A DNA stretch of 64,000 bases. It comes from Larkinella soli. Its GTDB lineage: Bacteria; Bacteroidota; Bacteroidia; Cytophagales; Spirosomataceae. The translations under genes were made by a program, and so were the position numbers. The notes under the pieces were generated by a model that was not told where the DNA came from, did not search any database, and saw only the letters and a list, made by a program, of their open reading frames with translations. The stretch lies in contig NZ_QTJY01000020.1 in assembly GCF_003703975.1 (NCBI RefSeq), positions 45,358 through 109,357 on the forward strand, read 5' to 3'. Below, one piece after another: positions 52,387 through 61,125 of this stretch. Each line of letters starts with the position of its first letter. Positions within the stretch are counted from its first letter, which is position 1.

Positions 52387-55107
52387 ATGAATCAATCGAA
52401 TCAAGGCCCTAACCCTGCGGTAAGCGCTGAAGAAAACACCCGTCGGCAAACCGAAAAGCTGCTTCAGCTGGTCGAAAACGCCAAAGATTATATGTCGATG
52501 GCGACCCTGGAAGGGCAGATGACCTACATGAACCGGGCGGCCCGCAGACTGGTAGGACTCCCGGCCGACGCCGACCTTTCTTCCCTTCACTTTCAGGACT
52601 TTTACTCGCCCCGGCAGATTCGGATCGTGCGGGAGGAAATCATCCCGGCACTCGACCGGAACGGGTCCTGGTCCGGGCCGGTTTGCATCAAACACCTCCC
52701 GACGCAGGAAGAAATTCCCTGTTACGCCAACTACGCCCTCATCTACGACCCCGACAACGGGCAGGTCATTTCCCGCTCGCTCATGCTGCGGGACCTGCGG
52801 CCCGAACTGGAAGCCCGCAAAGAGCTGGAAGACAGCGAAAAACGCTTCGAGAATCTGGTGCAGCAGGCACCGGTCGCGACGGCCATCTACACCGGCCGGG
52901 AGATGACCATCCAGTGGGCCAATCCGGCCATGATCAAATTATGGGGAAAGGACTCCTCCGTGATCGGCACAACCGTCCGGGTGGCCCTGCCCGAACTGGA
53001 AGGGCAGCCGTTCCACGACCTGCTGGACCGGGTGTTTACCACCGGCGAAATGTACCAGGCATCGGAAGACCGGGGCGACCTGGTCGTCGACGGCGTTCTG
53101 CAGACGTTCTACTTCAATTTCAGCTATAAGCCTCTCCGGGACAGTGAGGGCCGGATCTACGCCATCCTCAACATGGCCATCGACGTGACCGAACAGGTCA
53201 TCACCCGACGGCGGCTGGAGGAAAGCGAAAACAACTTCCGCAGCCTGATCATGCAGGCGCCCATCGGCATCTGTCTGCTGACGGGCGAGGATTTCATCAC
53301 GGAGATCGTCAACGACCAGTACCTCGAACTGGTGGGCAGAACGCGCGAAGGTTTCATGAACCGGCCCATCTGGGAATTGCTGCCGGAGGCCAGGGCCCAG
53401 GGGTTCGACCGGATTCTGTCGGAGGTGAAGCGAACCGGAACGCCCTACGTCGGGAATGAATCCCCGGTCATGCTGGTTCGGAACGGCCGGCCCGAAACGC
53501 TGTATGTCAACTTCGTCTATGAACCGCTCTTCGATACCGAAGGCCGGGCCCACAGCGTCCTGGTCTTGTCCATCGACATCACGCAGCAGGTCCGCTCCCG
53601 CCAGCTGATCAAGGAAACCGCCGACCGTGCCCGCCTTGCCGTGGAATCCGGGCGAATGGGCAGTTACGAAGTCGACTTCCTGACCGGCGTAGTCATCGGC
53701 TCTCCCCGGTTCAACGAGCTGTTCGACCTCGAGACCACCGGCCTGCAGCCGGATTACGTCTCCCGGATTCATCCCGACGATCTGCCGAAGCGGGCCAAAG
53801 CCCACGAGGTTGCCCTCCGCACGGGGGTTCTGGAATACGAGTGCCGGGTTATCCGGCGGGACCAGTCCATCAACTGGCTCCGGATATACGGCCAGTATTA
53901 TTTCAACGAGGAAGGGCAGCCCATTCACATCATCGGCATCGTTCAGGACATCACGCTGCAGAAAACCGCCGAGGAAGAGCGGGAGAAATTTCTGGCCCTA
54001 TCCTTCTACAGCCGGGATTTTATCGCCATGTGCGATATGAACATGAAAACGCTGTACGTCAACAAGGGAGGTATCGAACTGCTCGGCATCGAGGGGCCGG
54101 TGGAAGAACAGAGCCTGTGGGACTGTTTCTTTCCGGAAGACCATGCCTTCCTGCGCGATCAGTTTTTTCCGCAGGTCCTGCGGGACGGGCACGCCGAAGT
54201 TGAAATCCGGTTCCGTCATTTCCGGACGGGACGGCCGGTCTGGGTTATCTACAGCGTGTTCGTGATCTATTCGAACCAGGGCGAACCGTCGGTGCTGGCG
54301 ACCGTCAGCCGGGATATCACCGAACGAAAAACGATGGAAGAGGAACTGGAACGGAGGGTGCAGGAGCGAACTGCCCAGCTCCGGCAGCTGAACGACGAAC
54401 TCCAGCAGTTCAGCTACATTTCCAGCCATGATCTGAAGGAACCGCTCCGCAAGATTCAGGTCTTCGCCGACATGGCCCAGCAGGAATCCGACCCGGCCAA
54501 CACGGTTCTGACCGACCACCTGCAGCGGGTGCGGCAATCCGCCAAACGGATGTCCGGGCTGCTGGCCGACCTGCTGAGCTACGCCCTCCTGGGCAACCCC
54601 GAACGCCAGTTCGCCCGGATCGATCTGAATCAGGTGCTCCGGCACATCCAGGGTGATCTGGAACTGATGATCCGTGAGAAGCAGTCGACCCTGTCCATCG
54701 GGCCCCTGCCGGTTGTCGAGGGCATTCCGTTCCAGATCAACCAGTTGTTCTACAACCTGGTCCACAACGCCGTCAAATTTACCAATACCGAGGGAGAACC
54801 TTCGGAGGTCCGGATCGGCCACCGGGAACTGAGCCTGGAAGACAAGCTACGACAAGGCCTCTCGCCGGCCCGGGTGTACCACCAGGTGGACATCACCGAC
54901 AACGGCATCGGCTTCCGACAGGACATGGCCGACAAGGTGTTCGTCGTCTTCAAGCGGCTTCATACCCGGGAAGAATACTCCGGCAACGGCATCGGCCTTT
55001 CCATCTGCAAGAAAATAGCCGAAAACCACGGCGGCCGGATCATGGTCCGGTCCGTGCCGGGGGAAGGCTCCACGTTCAGCGTCATTCTGCCCCAGGTTCA
55101 GGGCTGA
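52387..55107 (+). CDS. Multi-PAS sensor histidine kinase, cytoplasmic
   Basis: This 906-residue protein has no membrane helix. It holds at least five PAS-type repeats: near residues 25-145 (LLQLVENAKDYMSMATLEGQMTYMN), 155-280 (FENLVQQAPVATAIYTG), 285-410 (FRSLIMQAPIGICLL), 415-535 (ending VQDITLQKTAEE) and 540-660 (ending SRDITERK). A HisKA domain (FSYISSHDLKEPLRKIQVFADMA) and an ATPase domain (YNLVHNAVKFTN, DNGIGFRQ, GNGIGLSICKKI) follow. No receiver domain is fused. Such phytochrome-type kinases sense soluble or redox cues; the partner regulator is not adjacent. Confidence 0.92.
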   Translation: MNQSNQGPNPAVSAEENTRRQTEKLLQLVENAKDYMSMATLEGQMTYMNRAARRLVGLPADADLSSLHFQDFYSPRQIRIVREEIIPALDRNGSWSGPVCIKHLPTQEEIPCYANYALIYDPDNGQVISRSLMLRDLRPELEARKELEDSEKRFENLVQQAPVATAIYTGREMTIQWANPAMIKLWGKDSSVIGTTVRVALPELEGQPFHDLLDRVFTTGEMYQASEDRGDLVVDGVLQTFYFNFSYKPLRDSEGRIYAILNMAIDVTEQVITRRRLEESENNFRSLIMQAPIGICLLTGEDFITEIVNDQYLELVGRTREGFMNRPIWELLPEARAQGFDRILSEVKRTGTPYVGNESPVMLVRNGRPETLYVNFVYEPLFDTEGRAHSVLVLSIDITQQVRSRQLIKETADRARLAVESGRMGSYEVDFLTGVVIGSPRFNELFDLETTGLQPDYVSRIHPDDLPKRAKAHEVALRTGVLEYECRVIRRDQSINWLRIYGQYYFNEEGQPIHIIGIVQDITLQKTAEEEREKFLALSFYSRDFIAMCDMNMKTLYVNKGGIELLGIEGPVEEQSLWDCFFPEDHAFLRDQFFPQVLRDGHAEVEIRFRHFRTGRPVWVIYSVFVIYSNQGEPSVLATVSRDITERKTMEEELERRVQERTAQLRQLNDELQQFSYISSHDLKEPLRKIQVFADMAQQESDPANTVLTDHLQRVRQSAKRMSGLLADLLSYALLGNPERQFARIDLNQVLRHIQGDLELMIREKQSTLSIGPLPVVEGIPFQINQLFYNLVHNAVKFTNTEGEPSEVRIGHRELSLEDKLRQGLSPARVYHQVDITDNGIGFRQDMADKVFVVFKRLHTREEYSGNGIGLSICKKIAENHGGRIMVRSVPGEGSTFSVILPQVQG

Positions 55108-55116
55108 TCGGGGCCG

Positions 55117-56088
55117 TTATGCCTCTTTCTGAAGGAGTTCCGGCAGTACCCGTTCGCCGAAAACGTCGATGAAGCGCTGCTGGTCGAGGTTGACGTTGTG
55201 CACCATGAGCTGTTCGAAACCCATCTCCAGATAGCCGGCCAGCCAGTCGGCATGCCGGCCGGGGTCGGCGGAGATATGCACCATCCGGCCCACCTCCTCC
55301 ACGTTCACCATCTCGCCGATGGCGTCGAACTGCTCGGGCATCCGCAGTTCGGTGAGGGCATTGTTCGGAAAAATGTTGGAACGCCACTGCTCGTGCGCTC
55401 CCCGGCGGGCGGTCTCCTCGTCCCCGGCGTAGGAAAGCTGCACTTTCAGGTGCATCGGTTTGCCCTCCCCGCCCCCGCGCCGGAACGCGTCGACCACCTT
55501 CTGCAACTCCTCCAGGGGCTGCGAGATGGTCAACAGGCCGTCGGCCCAGGAACCGGCCCATTCGGCGGTTTTGGCCGTGACGGCCGCCCCGAAGATCAGC
55601 GGTTTGACGGCCGGGCGGGTATACAGGATCGCGTCCTCCACCGTCACCAGCCCTTTATGCGTGACGCATTCTCCGTTCCATAAGGCCCGGATGACGTCCA
55701 CGCACTCCTTCAGCCGCGCGTTGCGGTCGGCTTTGGAGGGCCATTTTTCGCCCGTGATGTGTTCGTTGAGCGCCTGCCCGGTGCCGACGGCCATCCAGAA
55801 CCGCTCGGGAAACATTTCGGCGAGGGTGGCGGCCGCCTGGGCGATGATGGCCGGATGGTAGCGCTGCCCCGGCGCGTTGACCACGCCGAACGAAAGGGGC
55901 GTGGCCTGCATGGCCGCCCCCAGCCACGACCAGGCGAAACCGCTTTCGCCCTGCCGGTTGCTCCAGGGATGGAAATGGTCGGAGCAGGAAGCCGCCGTAA
56001 AGCCGGCCTGCGCGGCCCGCTGCACATTGGCCAGTAATTGGCCCGGCGGAAATTGCTCGTGCGAAGCGTGATACCCTATCTTGATCAT
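55117..56088 (-). CDS. LLM-class flavin oxidoreductase, TIGR03885-like
   Basis: This 323-residue protein has the luciferase-like monooxygenase barrel. Landmarks are IKIGYHASHEQFPPGQLL, ASCSDHFHPWSNRQGESGFAWSWLGAA, MFPERFWMAVGTGQALNEHI and NVEEVGRMVHISADPGRHADW. The pattern fits the family described as probable non-F420 flavinoid oxidoreductase (TIGR03885), which uses FMN rather than F420. It sits 20 bases downstream of the GH13 gene; this pairing recurs in other genomes, to my knowledge. The reaction is unknown. Confidence 0.85.
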   Translation of the reverse strand: MIKIGYHASHEQFPPGQLLANVQRAAQAGFTAASCSDHFHPWSNRQGESGFAWSWLGAAMQATPLSFGVVNAPGQRYHPAIIAQAAATLAEMFPERFWMAVGTGQALNEHITGEKWPSKADRNARLKECVDVIRALWNGECVTHKGLVTVEDAILYTRPAVKPLIFGAAVTAKTAEWAGSWADGLLTISQPLEELQKVVDAFRRGGGEGKPMHLKVQLSYAGDEETARRGAHEQWRSNIFPNNALTELRMPEQFDAIGEMVNVEEVGRMVHISADPGRHADWLAGYLEMGFEQLMVHNVNLDQQRFIDVFGERVLPELLQKEA

Positions 56089-56108
56089 AGTCAGTGGATT
56101 CGTTTCGT

Positions 56109-57758
56109 TCAGGATGCAGGCAACAGGTGGCTGGAATCACCGGCCCGGAACCAGCGGTAGCCGCAGGCATCGAGCAGGATGCGGTGGACGCCCTGCGCGT
56201 CGGCGGTTTCCTCCCGGTCGACCATCAGATCGACCAGCCGCGACCCCCGGCCCTGTTTCAGTGATAACGCCACCTCCTGCGGTTTTTCGTCGAAATTGTG
56301 CAGGATAACCAGCGAACGGCCCTGTCGGTGGTAGAGCATGGCCAGCACAGGGAGGCCGTTCGTATCCAGAATCTGCCAGTCGCCGTTGCCGATTTCGAGG
56401 CATTCCTTCCGGAGCCGGACCAGCGCCGTCATCCAGTTCAGCAGGGAGCCGGGGTCGCGTCGCTGGGCGGCCACGTTCAGGTGCGGATACGCATACGGCC
56501 CTTCTTCGACGACGGGATGCACGACCTTTTCGGACGCCGAAAAACCGGCCTGCGGGTCGTTGGACCACTGCATCGGCGTCCGCACCGCTTCGCGCTCGGG
56601 CAGCCGCAGATCGTCGCCCATGCCGATCTCGTCGCCGTACCGGATCACGGGCGCGCCGGGGAGCGAGAACAGGAGGCTGTAGGCCAGTTCGGTGAGGGGC
56701 CGGCTGCCCAGCATCGGCGACAGCCGCCGGCGGATGCCCCGGTGGTATAGCTGCATGGTTTCCTCCGGCCCGAACCGGTCGAACACCTTCTGTCGCTGCT
56801 CGTCGGTCAGGCGGCCCAGGTCCAGCTCGTCGTGGTTGCGCAGGAAGTGCGCCCACTGGGCGGTCGGATAAAGGGCGCGGGTCGCTTCCAGCGCTTCGGC
56901 CAGGGGCTTCACGTCGGCCGTCGCCAGGGCGTAGAACAGGTACTGGTTCACGAAAAAGTTGAACATCAGGTGGATGCCCTCACCCTGCGGTCCGAAGTAG
57001 TTCCGGCTGTCTTCCGGCAGCACGTTCGCTTCGCCCAGCAGGACGGCGTCTCCCTTCCGCCACTGGAGAAACCGGCGCATCTCATACAGGTAATCGAACC
57101 GGAGCTTCGGCTCTGCCGGGCCGGGCGAGGGCGACTCCAGAATGAACGGAACCGCATCGACCCGGAAACCGGCCACGCCCAGCTGCAGCCAGTAGCCCAT
57201 CACCTTGCGGATTTCCTCGCGGACCTCCGGATGGTCGACGTTGAGGTCGGGCTGAAACTCAAAAAAGCGGTGGAAATAATAGGCACCGGCTTTTTTATCC
57301 AGCGTCCAGGTGGATTTCTGAACACCGGGAAAGACCATACCTTCGTTCCAGTCGGACGGTTTCTTCTCGGACCAGACATACCAGTCACGATACCGGGAAT
57401 CTTTGGCCTTGCGGGCTTCCTGAAACCAGGGGTGTTCGTCCGAAGTGTGGTTGACGACGAGGTCGATGATGACCTTGATGCCCCGTTTGTCGGCCTGGTG
57501 CATGAACGCCACGAAGTCGCCACTCGACCCGTGCCGGGGATCGACGCCGTAATAGTCGCGGATGTCGTAGCCGTTGTCCCGGTTGGGCGTCGGCTGGAAC
57601 GGGGCCAGCCAGACCGCATCGACGCCGAGGGCGTGGAGGTAGTCCAGACGGCGGCACAGCCCTTCGAAATCACCGATGCCGTCGCCGTCGGCATCCAGAA
57701 AGGTTTCCAGATCAAGGCTGTAGATGATGGCGTTTTTGTACCAGAGGTCTTCGATCAT
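56109..57758 (-). CDS. GH13 alpha-amylase-family enzyme, trehalose-synthase-like
   Basis: This 549-residue protein has the GH13 barrel (NAIIYSLDLETFLDADGDGIGDFEG) with conserved regions I (VVNHTSDEHPWF), II (GFRVDAVPF, nucleophile D201), III (LLGEANV, acid/base E243) and IV (FLRNHDELD, D310). The closest pattern is trehalose synthase/maltose transglucosylase-like enzymes. No signal peptide is present, so it works in the cytoplasm on alpha-glucans or trehalose. The C-terminal 90 residues form the usual beta domain. It is co-transcribed with the flavin oxidoreductase. Confidence 0.92.
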   Translation of the reverse strand: MIEDLWYKNAIIYSLDLETFLDADGDGIGDFEGLCRRLDYLHALGVDAVWLAPFQPTPNRDNGYDIRDYYGVDPRHGSSGDFVAFMHQADKRGIKVIIDLVVNHTSDEHPWFQEARKAKDSRYRDWYVWSEKKPSDWNEGMVFPGVQKSTWTLDKKAGAYYFHRFFEFQPDLNVDHPEVREEIRKVMGYWLQLGVAGFRVDAVPFILESPSPGPAEPKLRFDYLYEMRRFLQWRKGDAVLLGEANVLPEDSRNYFGPQGEGIHLMFNFFVNQYLFYALATADVKPLAEALEATRALYPTAQWAHFLRNHDELDLGRLTDEQRQKVFDRFGPEETMQLYHRGIRRRLSPMLGSRPLTELAYSLLFSLPGAPVIRYGDEIGMGDDLRLPEREAVRTPMQWSNDPQAGFSASEKVVHPVVEEGPYAYPHLNVAAQRRDPGSLLNWMTALVRLRKECLEIGNGDWQILDTNGLPVLAMLYHRQGRSLVILHNFDEKPQEVALSLKQGRGSRLVDLMVDREETADAQGVHRILLDACGYRWFRAGDSSHLLPAS

Positions 57759-57914
57759 GCGGGTGGCGGAGGAAACGGTTTAACCCGGGGCCGCGCCGGG
57801 TTGTTCAAATTTTTATCGACGACCCGCCCCCGGACGGTGCGCATCCGGCCCGGTGTTTTACCAAACATTGCCGTTCATTTTCCGTTGGAAGAAGAAAGCA
57901 TTCATCCCTACTCC

Positions 57915-58247
57915 ATGGAGACGTACTACAATCCCGAAGACCTCAAAAAATTCGGCACGATCGGTGAATTTCAGAAAGAACTGGCCGACCGGTTCTTTTC
58001 CTACTACGGGGCGGTATTTGCCGACGGCGCCCTGACGGCCCGGGAAAAATCCCTGATCGCCCTCGCCGTGGCCCATACCGTCCAGTGTCCCTACTGCATC
58101 GACGCCTACACTACCGATACGCTCGAAAAAGGCTGTACGGAGGCCGAAATGATGGAAGCCGTGCACGTGGCGGCCGCCATTCGGGGAGGGTCTTCGCTGG
58201 TGCATGGGGTGCAGATGATGAACAAGGTCAAAGAACTTTCGATGTAA
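57915..58247 (+). CDS. CMD/AhpD-like protein associated with ArsS
   Basis: This 110-residue protein is a carboxymuconolactone-decarboxylase-type helical domain with the redox pair CPYCIDAYT, as in AhpD peroxidase partners. Related proteins are annotated as arsenosugar-biosynthesis-associated peroxidase-like because they accompany ArsS. The ATG at 57915 starts the domain directly; the longer frame upstream is a shadow of the GH13 gene. The radical SAM gene follows 41 bases later, so the two form an operon. Confidence 0.88.
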   Translation: METYYNPEDLKKFGTIGEFQKELADRFFSYYGAVFADGALTAREKSLIALAVAHTVQCPYCIDAYTTDTLEKGCTEAEMMEAVHVAAAIRGGSSLVHGVQMMNKVKELSM

Positions 58248-58288
58248 ACGGTCGCCGGGGCCGCTCCGGTGGCTCCGGCTTTTCCTGC

Positions 58289-59335
58289 ATGAAATCGCTC
58301 AGAGCCAGCGGCCACCAACTGGCCGGTACGGAAACGCAGCTCCAGCTGCTGCACCAGGTGGTCACCGACCAGCTGAAGCTGCCGCTATTCCACGAGAAGC
58401 TGGAAACGGCCGGCCTGTTTCCCCTGCGGCCGGTCGAAACCGCCGTTTTTCAGGTCAATGTCGGCCGGATGTGCAACCAGGTCTGTCGCCACTGCCACGT
58501 CGACGCCGGGCCGGACCGCCGGGAGATCATGACCCGCGACACCATGCAGCAGTGCCTCGACGCGCTGGCCCGAACCGACATCCCGACCGTGGACCTGACC
58601 GGGGGAGCGCCGGAGATGAACCCCCATTTCCGCTGGTTCGTGGAAGAAATCCGGGCGCTGGGGCGCCGGGTGATGGTCCGCTGCAACCTGACGATCATCG
58701 TCTCCAATCCCAAATACCACGACCTGCCCGACTTTTTCCGCCGGCACGAGGTGGAGGTGGTCAGTTCGCTGCCGTTTTACAATGCCGACAAAACCGACCG
58801 CCAGCGCGGAAAAGGCGTATTCGAGGATTCCATCAAAGCCCTGCGGATGCTCAATGCCGTCGGCTACGGGATGCCCGATTCGGATTTGCGGCTCCATCTG
58901 GTCTATAACCCCGCCGGCGCGTTTCTGCCCGGAACGCAGGAGGGGCTGAAGCGTCAGTTTCAGCGGGTGCTGCTCGATGAGTTCGGCATCCGGTTCAACG
59001 ACCTCTACGCCATTACGAACCTGCCCATCAGCCGGTATCTGGATTTTCTGATTTCCACGGGCAACTACCGGGGCTATATGGAGAAGCTGATCACCGCCTT
59101 CAACCCGGCTGCGGCCGCCGGGGTCATGTGCCGCCATACGATCTCGGTCAGCTGGGACGGTTTCCTCTACGACTGCGACTTCAACCAGATGCTGGACCTG
59201 AAAGTGGCCGGGGCGGTGCAGCACGTCAGGGATTTCGACCCGGAAGCCCTCAGCCGCCGGACCGTCGTCATCAACCAGCACTGCTACGGCTGCACCGCCG
59301 GGGCCGGCTCCAGCTGTGGCGGCACGACCGCCTGA
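58289..59335 (+). CDS. arsS: ArsS-like radical SAM protein (arsenosugar-type)
   Basis: This 348-residue protein has a radical SAM cluster motif, CNQVCRHCHVDAGP (CxxxCxxC), and the ArsS C-terminus HCYGCTAGAGSSCGG with extra cysteines for auxiliary clusters. The N-terminal HEKLETAGLFPLRPVETAVFQVNVGRMCNQVC and VDLTGGAPEMNPHFRWFVEEIR are characteristic of the family. ArsS is thought to attach a deoxyadenosyl group to methylated arsenic on the way to arsenosugars. No ArsM gene is recognised in the window. Identity is good; the substrate here is inference. Confidence 0.9.
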   Translation: MKSLRASGHQLAGTETQLQLLHQVVTDQLKLPLFHEKLETAGLFPLRPVETAVFQVNVGRMCNQVCRHCHVDAGPDRREIMTRDTMQQCLDALARTDIPTVDLTGGAPEMNPHFRWFVEEIRALGRRVMVRCNLTIIVSNPKYHDLPDFFRRHEVEVVSSLPFYNADKTDRQRGKGVFEDSIKALRMLNAVGYGMPDSDLRLHLVYNPAGAFLPGTQEGLKRQFQRVLLDEFGIRFNDLYAITNLPISRYLDFLISTGNYRGYMEKLITAFNPAAAAGVMCRHTISVSWDGFLYDCDFNQMLDLKVAGAVQHVRDFDPEALSRRTVVINQHCYGCTAGAGSSCGGTTA

Positions 59336-59342
59336 GGGTCCT

Positions 59343-60215
59343 TCAGCCGTTTTTTCGGGAAGGCGCATCCCGGCGGGTTTCACAGGGCCGTCCGTCCGGC
59401 AGTTTCCAGTCCCGCTGTTTCCGGAAGGGCATCCCCAGCAGCCGGCCCGGCGTCAGTTCATTCTCGTCGCGGTAGGCCGGAACGCCGAGGATCAGTTCCT
59501 CCTGCGGGATGTCCAGGCGGTGGGTGCCGTGGAGCCGGTCCCAGAACGAGAACAACGTTCCCCAGTTGGAATTGAACTCGTCCCGCACGATGGAGTGGTG
59601 AATCCCGTGCATCCGGGGTGTCACGAAAACCGCGTTCAGCAGCCGTTCGACGGGTTTGGGAAGCCGCCAGTTCGAGTGATGAAACTGCCCGGCCGTCTCG
59701 AAAACGATCTCATACACCACCGCCGTCCAGAAGCCGATGCCGAACAGAACCACCGTCGCAGCCCGGAACAGGATGCTCAGGATCAGTTCACCGAAATGGA
59801 ACCGGAGGGCCGTGGAGACGTCCATATCGAGGTCGGTATGGTGAACGTTGTGAAACCGCCAGAGCAGGGGCACCTTGTGGGTGGCATAGTGCCACCAGTA
59901 GTAGGCGTAATCGAAGGCCGGAATGCCCAGCCCCAGCCCGACCCATCGGATCGGCCCTTCGGCGGGCAGCAGCCAGTGGATCAGCCCGAAGCCGTTGCGC
60001 TCTGCCCAGGCCGCAGCCAGCAGGGGCACCGGCAACAGCGCCAGCCGGAGCGTCAGCAGCGCCGGGACGGCAAAGGCGATGTTCCGGACGACCCGGCGGA
60101 AAAGGCTGAAACGCAGCCGTCGCAGCGGCCTTGACCACTGAAGGAGCAGCAGTCCGCCGAAGACCAGAACCAGCCAGGGGGAGCCGACATCGTCGAAAAG
60201 CGGTATGAAAAACAT
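59343..60215 (-). CDS. Sterol-desaturase-family (fatty acid hydroxylase) membrane enzyme
   Basis: This 290-residue protein is an integral-membrane di-iron enzyme with the histidine clusters HYATH (about 118-122), FHNVHHTD (about 130-137) and HGIHHS (about 203-208), plus hydrophobic helices at 14-27, 45-75 and 150-175. The superfamily hydroxylates or desaturates lipids, including sterols, carotenoids and fatty acids. It converges with arsS and follows the glycosyltransferase gene by 10 bases on the same strand, suggesting joint work on a lipid or isoprenoid (inference). Confidence 0.88.
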   Translation of the reverse strand: MFFIPLFDDVGSPWLVLVFGGLLLLQWSRPLRRLRFSLFRRVVRNIAFAVPALLTLRLALLPVPLLAAAWAERNGFGLIHWLLPAEGPIRWVGLGLGIPAFDYAYYWWHYATHKVPLLWRFHNVHHTDLDMDVSTALRFHFGELILSILFRAATVVLFGIGFWTAVVYEIVFETAGQFHHSNWRLPKPVERLLNAVFVTPRMHGIHHSIVRDEFNSNWGTLFSFWDRLHGTHRLDIPQEELILGVPAYRDENELTPGRLLGMPFRKQRDWKLPDGRPCETRRDAPSRKNG

Positions 60216-60225
60216 AGCGTTGCGT

Positions 60226-60990
60226 TTACCGGATATCTTCGTACAACTGCTTCAGCTTCTCGGCCGAATAGCCGACGCCCCACAGAATGCCCACATACAG
60301 AAACAGCCCGTTGGCCCGCCAGAACCCCCATTTGGCCACCCGCCGGTCCGACGACTCCACGATGCGGTTCACCTGCCGGATGCGGCCGTATTTCACCAGC
60401 CTAAGCAGCAGGTCGGCCTCCTCCATGATGGGTAGATCGTCGGCATACCCTCCGCAGGCCAGAAACTGTTCGCGCCGGCAGAAGATGACCTGATCGCCGA
60501 AGAGCAGCCGCGCCCCCCGGAAGAAGAACAGGTAGGGCCGAAACAACAGCGGGGCATAATAGGTCTTGATATAGTTATGGAACGAGGTGATCCAGCAGGT
60601 GCGCAGCGGCCCCCGCATCAGGGAGATGAACCCGCCGGCGGCCGTTTTCGAATCGGTTAGCGTGGCCTCGACCACCATGAGGCCGTCGTCGGGCAGGCTC
60701 GTATCCGCGTGCAGGAAACAGAGGTACTCGCCGGTGGCCGCGCGCGCGCCGAGGTTCATCTGGTACGAGCGCCGGGCCACCGGGCTCCGGATCAGCTGCG
60801 GCACCGGCCCGGCTTCGGAATGGGCGGCCTCCTCGATCTGCCGCTCCACGAGGGCCACCGTCCGGTCCTGACTGCCGCCGTCAACCACGATGATCTCCGC
60901 CGGAGCCGGCCGGAGACTGCCGAGTTGCCGGAAGGTCCGGGGCAGGGTGCGTTCTTCGTTGAAGGTCGGGATGATGATGGAGACAGCCAA
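60226..60990 (-). CDS. GT2 glycosyltransferase, TIGR04283 arsenosugar-type
   Basis: This protein of about 254 residues has a GT-A fold: AVSIIIPTFNEERTLPRTF, IIVVDGGSQDRTV and ARAATGEYLCFLHADTSLP with the metal-binding acidic motif. It matches the TIGR04283 family, named for its frequent presence in arsenosugar loci. Only TTG codons can serve as start; 60990 puts the first strand at the N-terminus, while 61062 would run through palindromic regulatory sequence, so 60990 is preferred. It is transcribed divergently from the HMG-CoA reductase gene. Confidence 0.85.
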   Translation of the reverse strand: MAVSIIIPTFNEERTLPRTFRQLGSLRPAPAEIIVVDGGSQDRTVALVERQIEEAAHSEAGPVPQLIRSPVARRSYQMNLGARAATGEYLCFLHADTSLPDDGLMVVEATLTDSKTAAGGFISLMRGPLRTCWITSFHNYIKTYYAPLLFRPYLFFFRGARLLFGDQVIFCRREQFLACGGYADDLPIMEEADLLLRLVKYGRIRQVNRIVESSDRRVAKWGFWRANGLFLYVGILWGVGYSAEKLKQLYEDIR

Positions 60991-61036
60991 CGGGACAGGG
61001 TTTGTTAAAATTAACAGGATGGTCGTATAACCGTTT

Positions 61037-61099
61037 GTTGCAACCGCTGGTTGTAATGACAACCCCGGCCGCCGGTCGAATGGTAAAGGAAGTTACCAT
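61037..61099. promoter_or_regulatory. Three stacked inverted repeats in a divergent promoter
   Basis: Three separate palindromes lie between the divergent glycosyltransferase and HMG-CoA reductase genes: GTTGCAAC (61037-61044), GGTTGT-N4-ACAACC (61049-61064) and ATGGTAA-N6-TTACCAT (61080-61099 with the arms at 61080-61086 and 61093-61099). All arms are perfect. The first two share a GTTG/CAAC core, suggesting repeated binding of one regulator. No regulator gene is adjacent. Confidence 0.55.
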
Positions 61100-61125
61100 C
61101 CGGCTTTCTTACAAGCTAACGCTTC

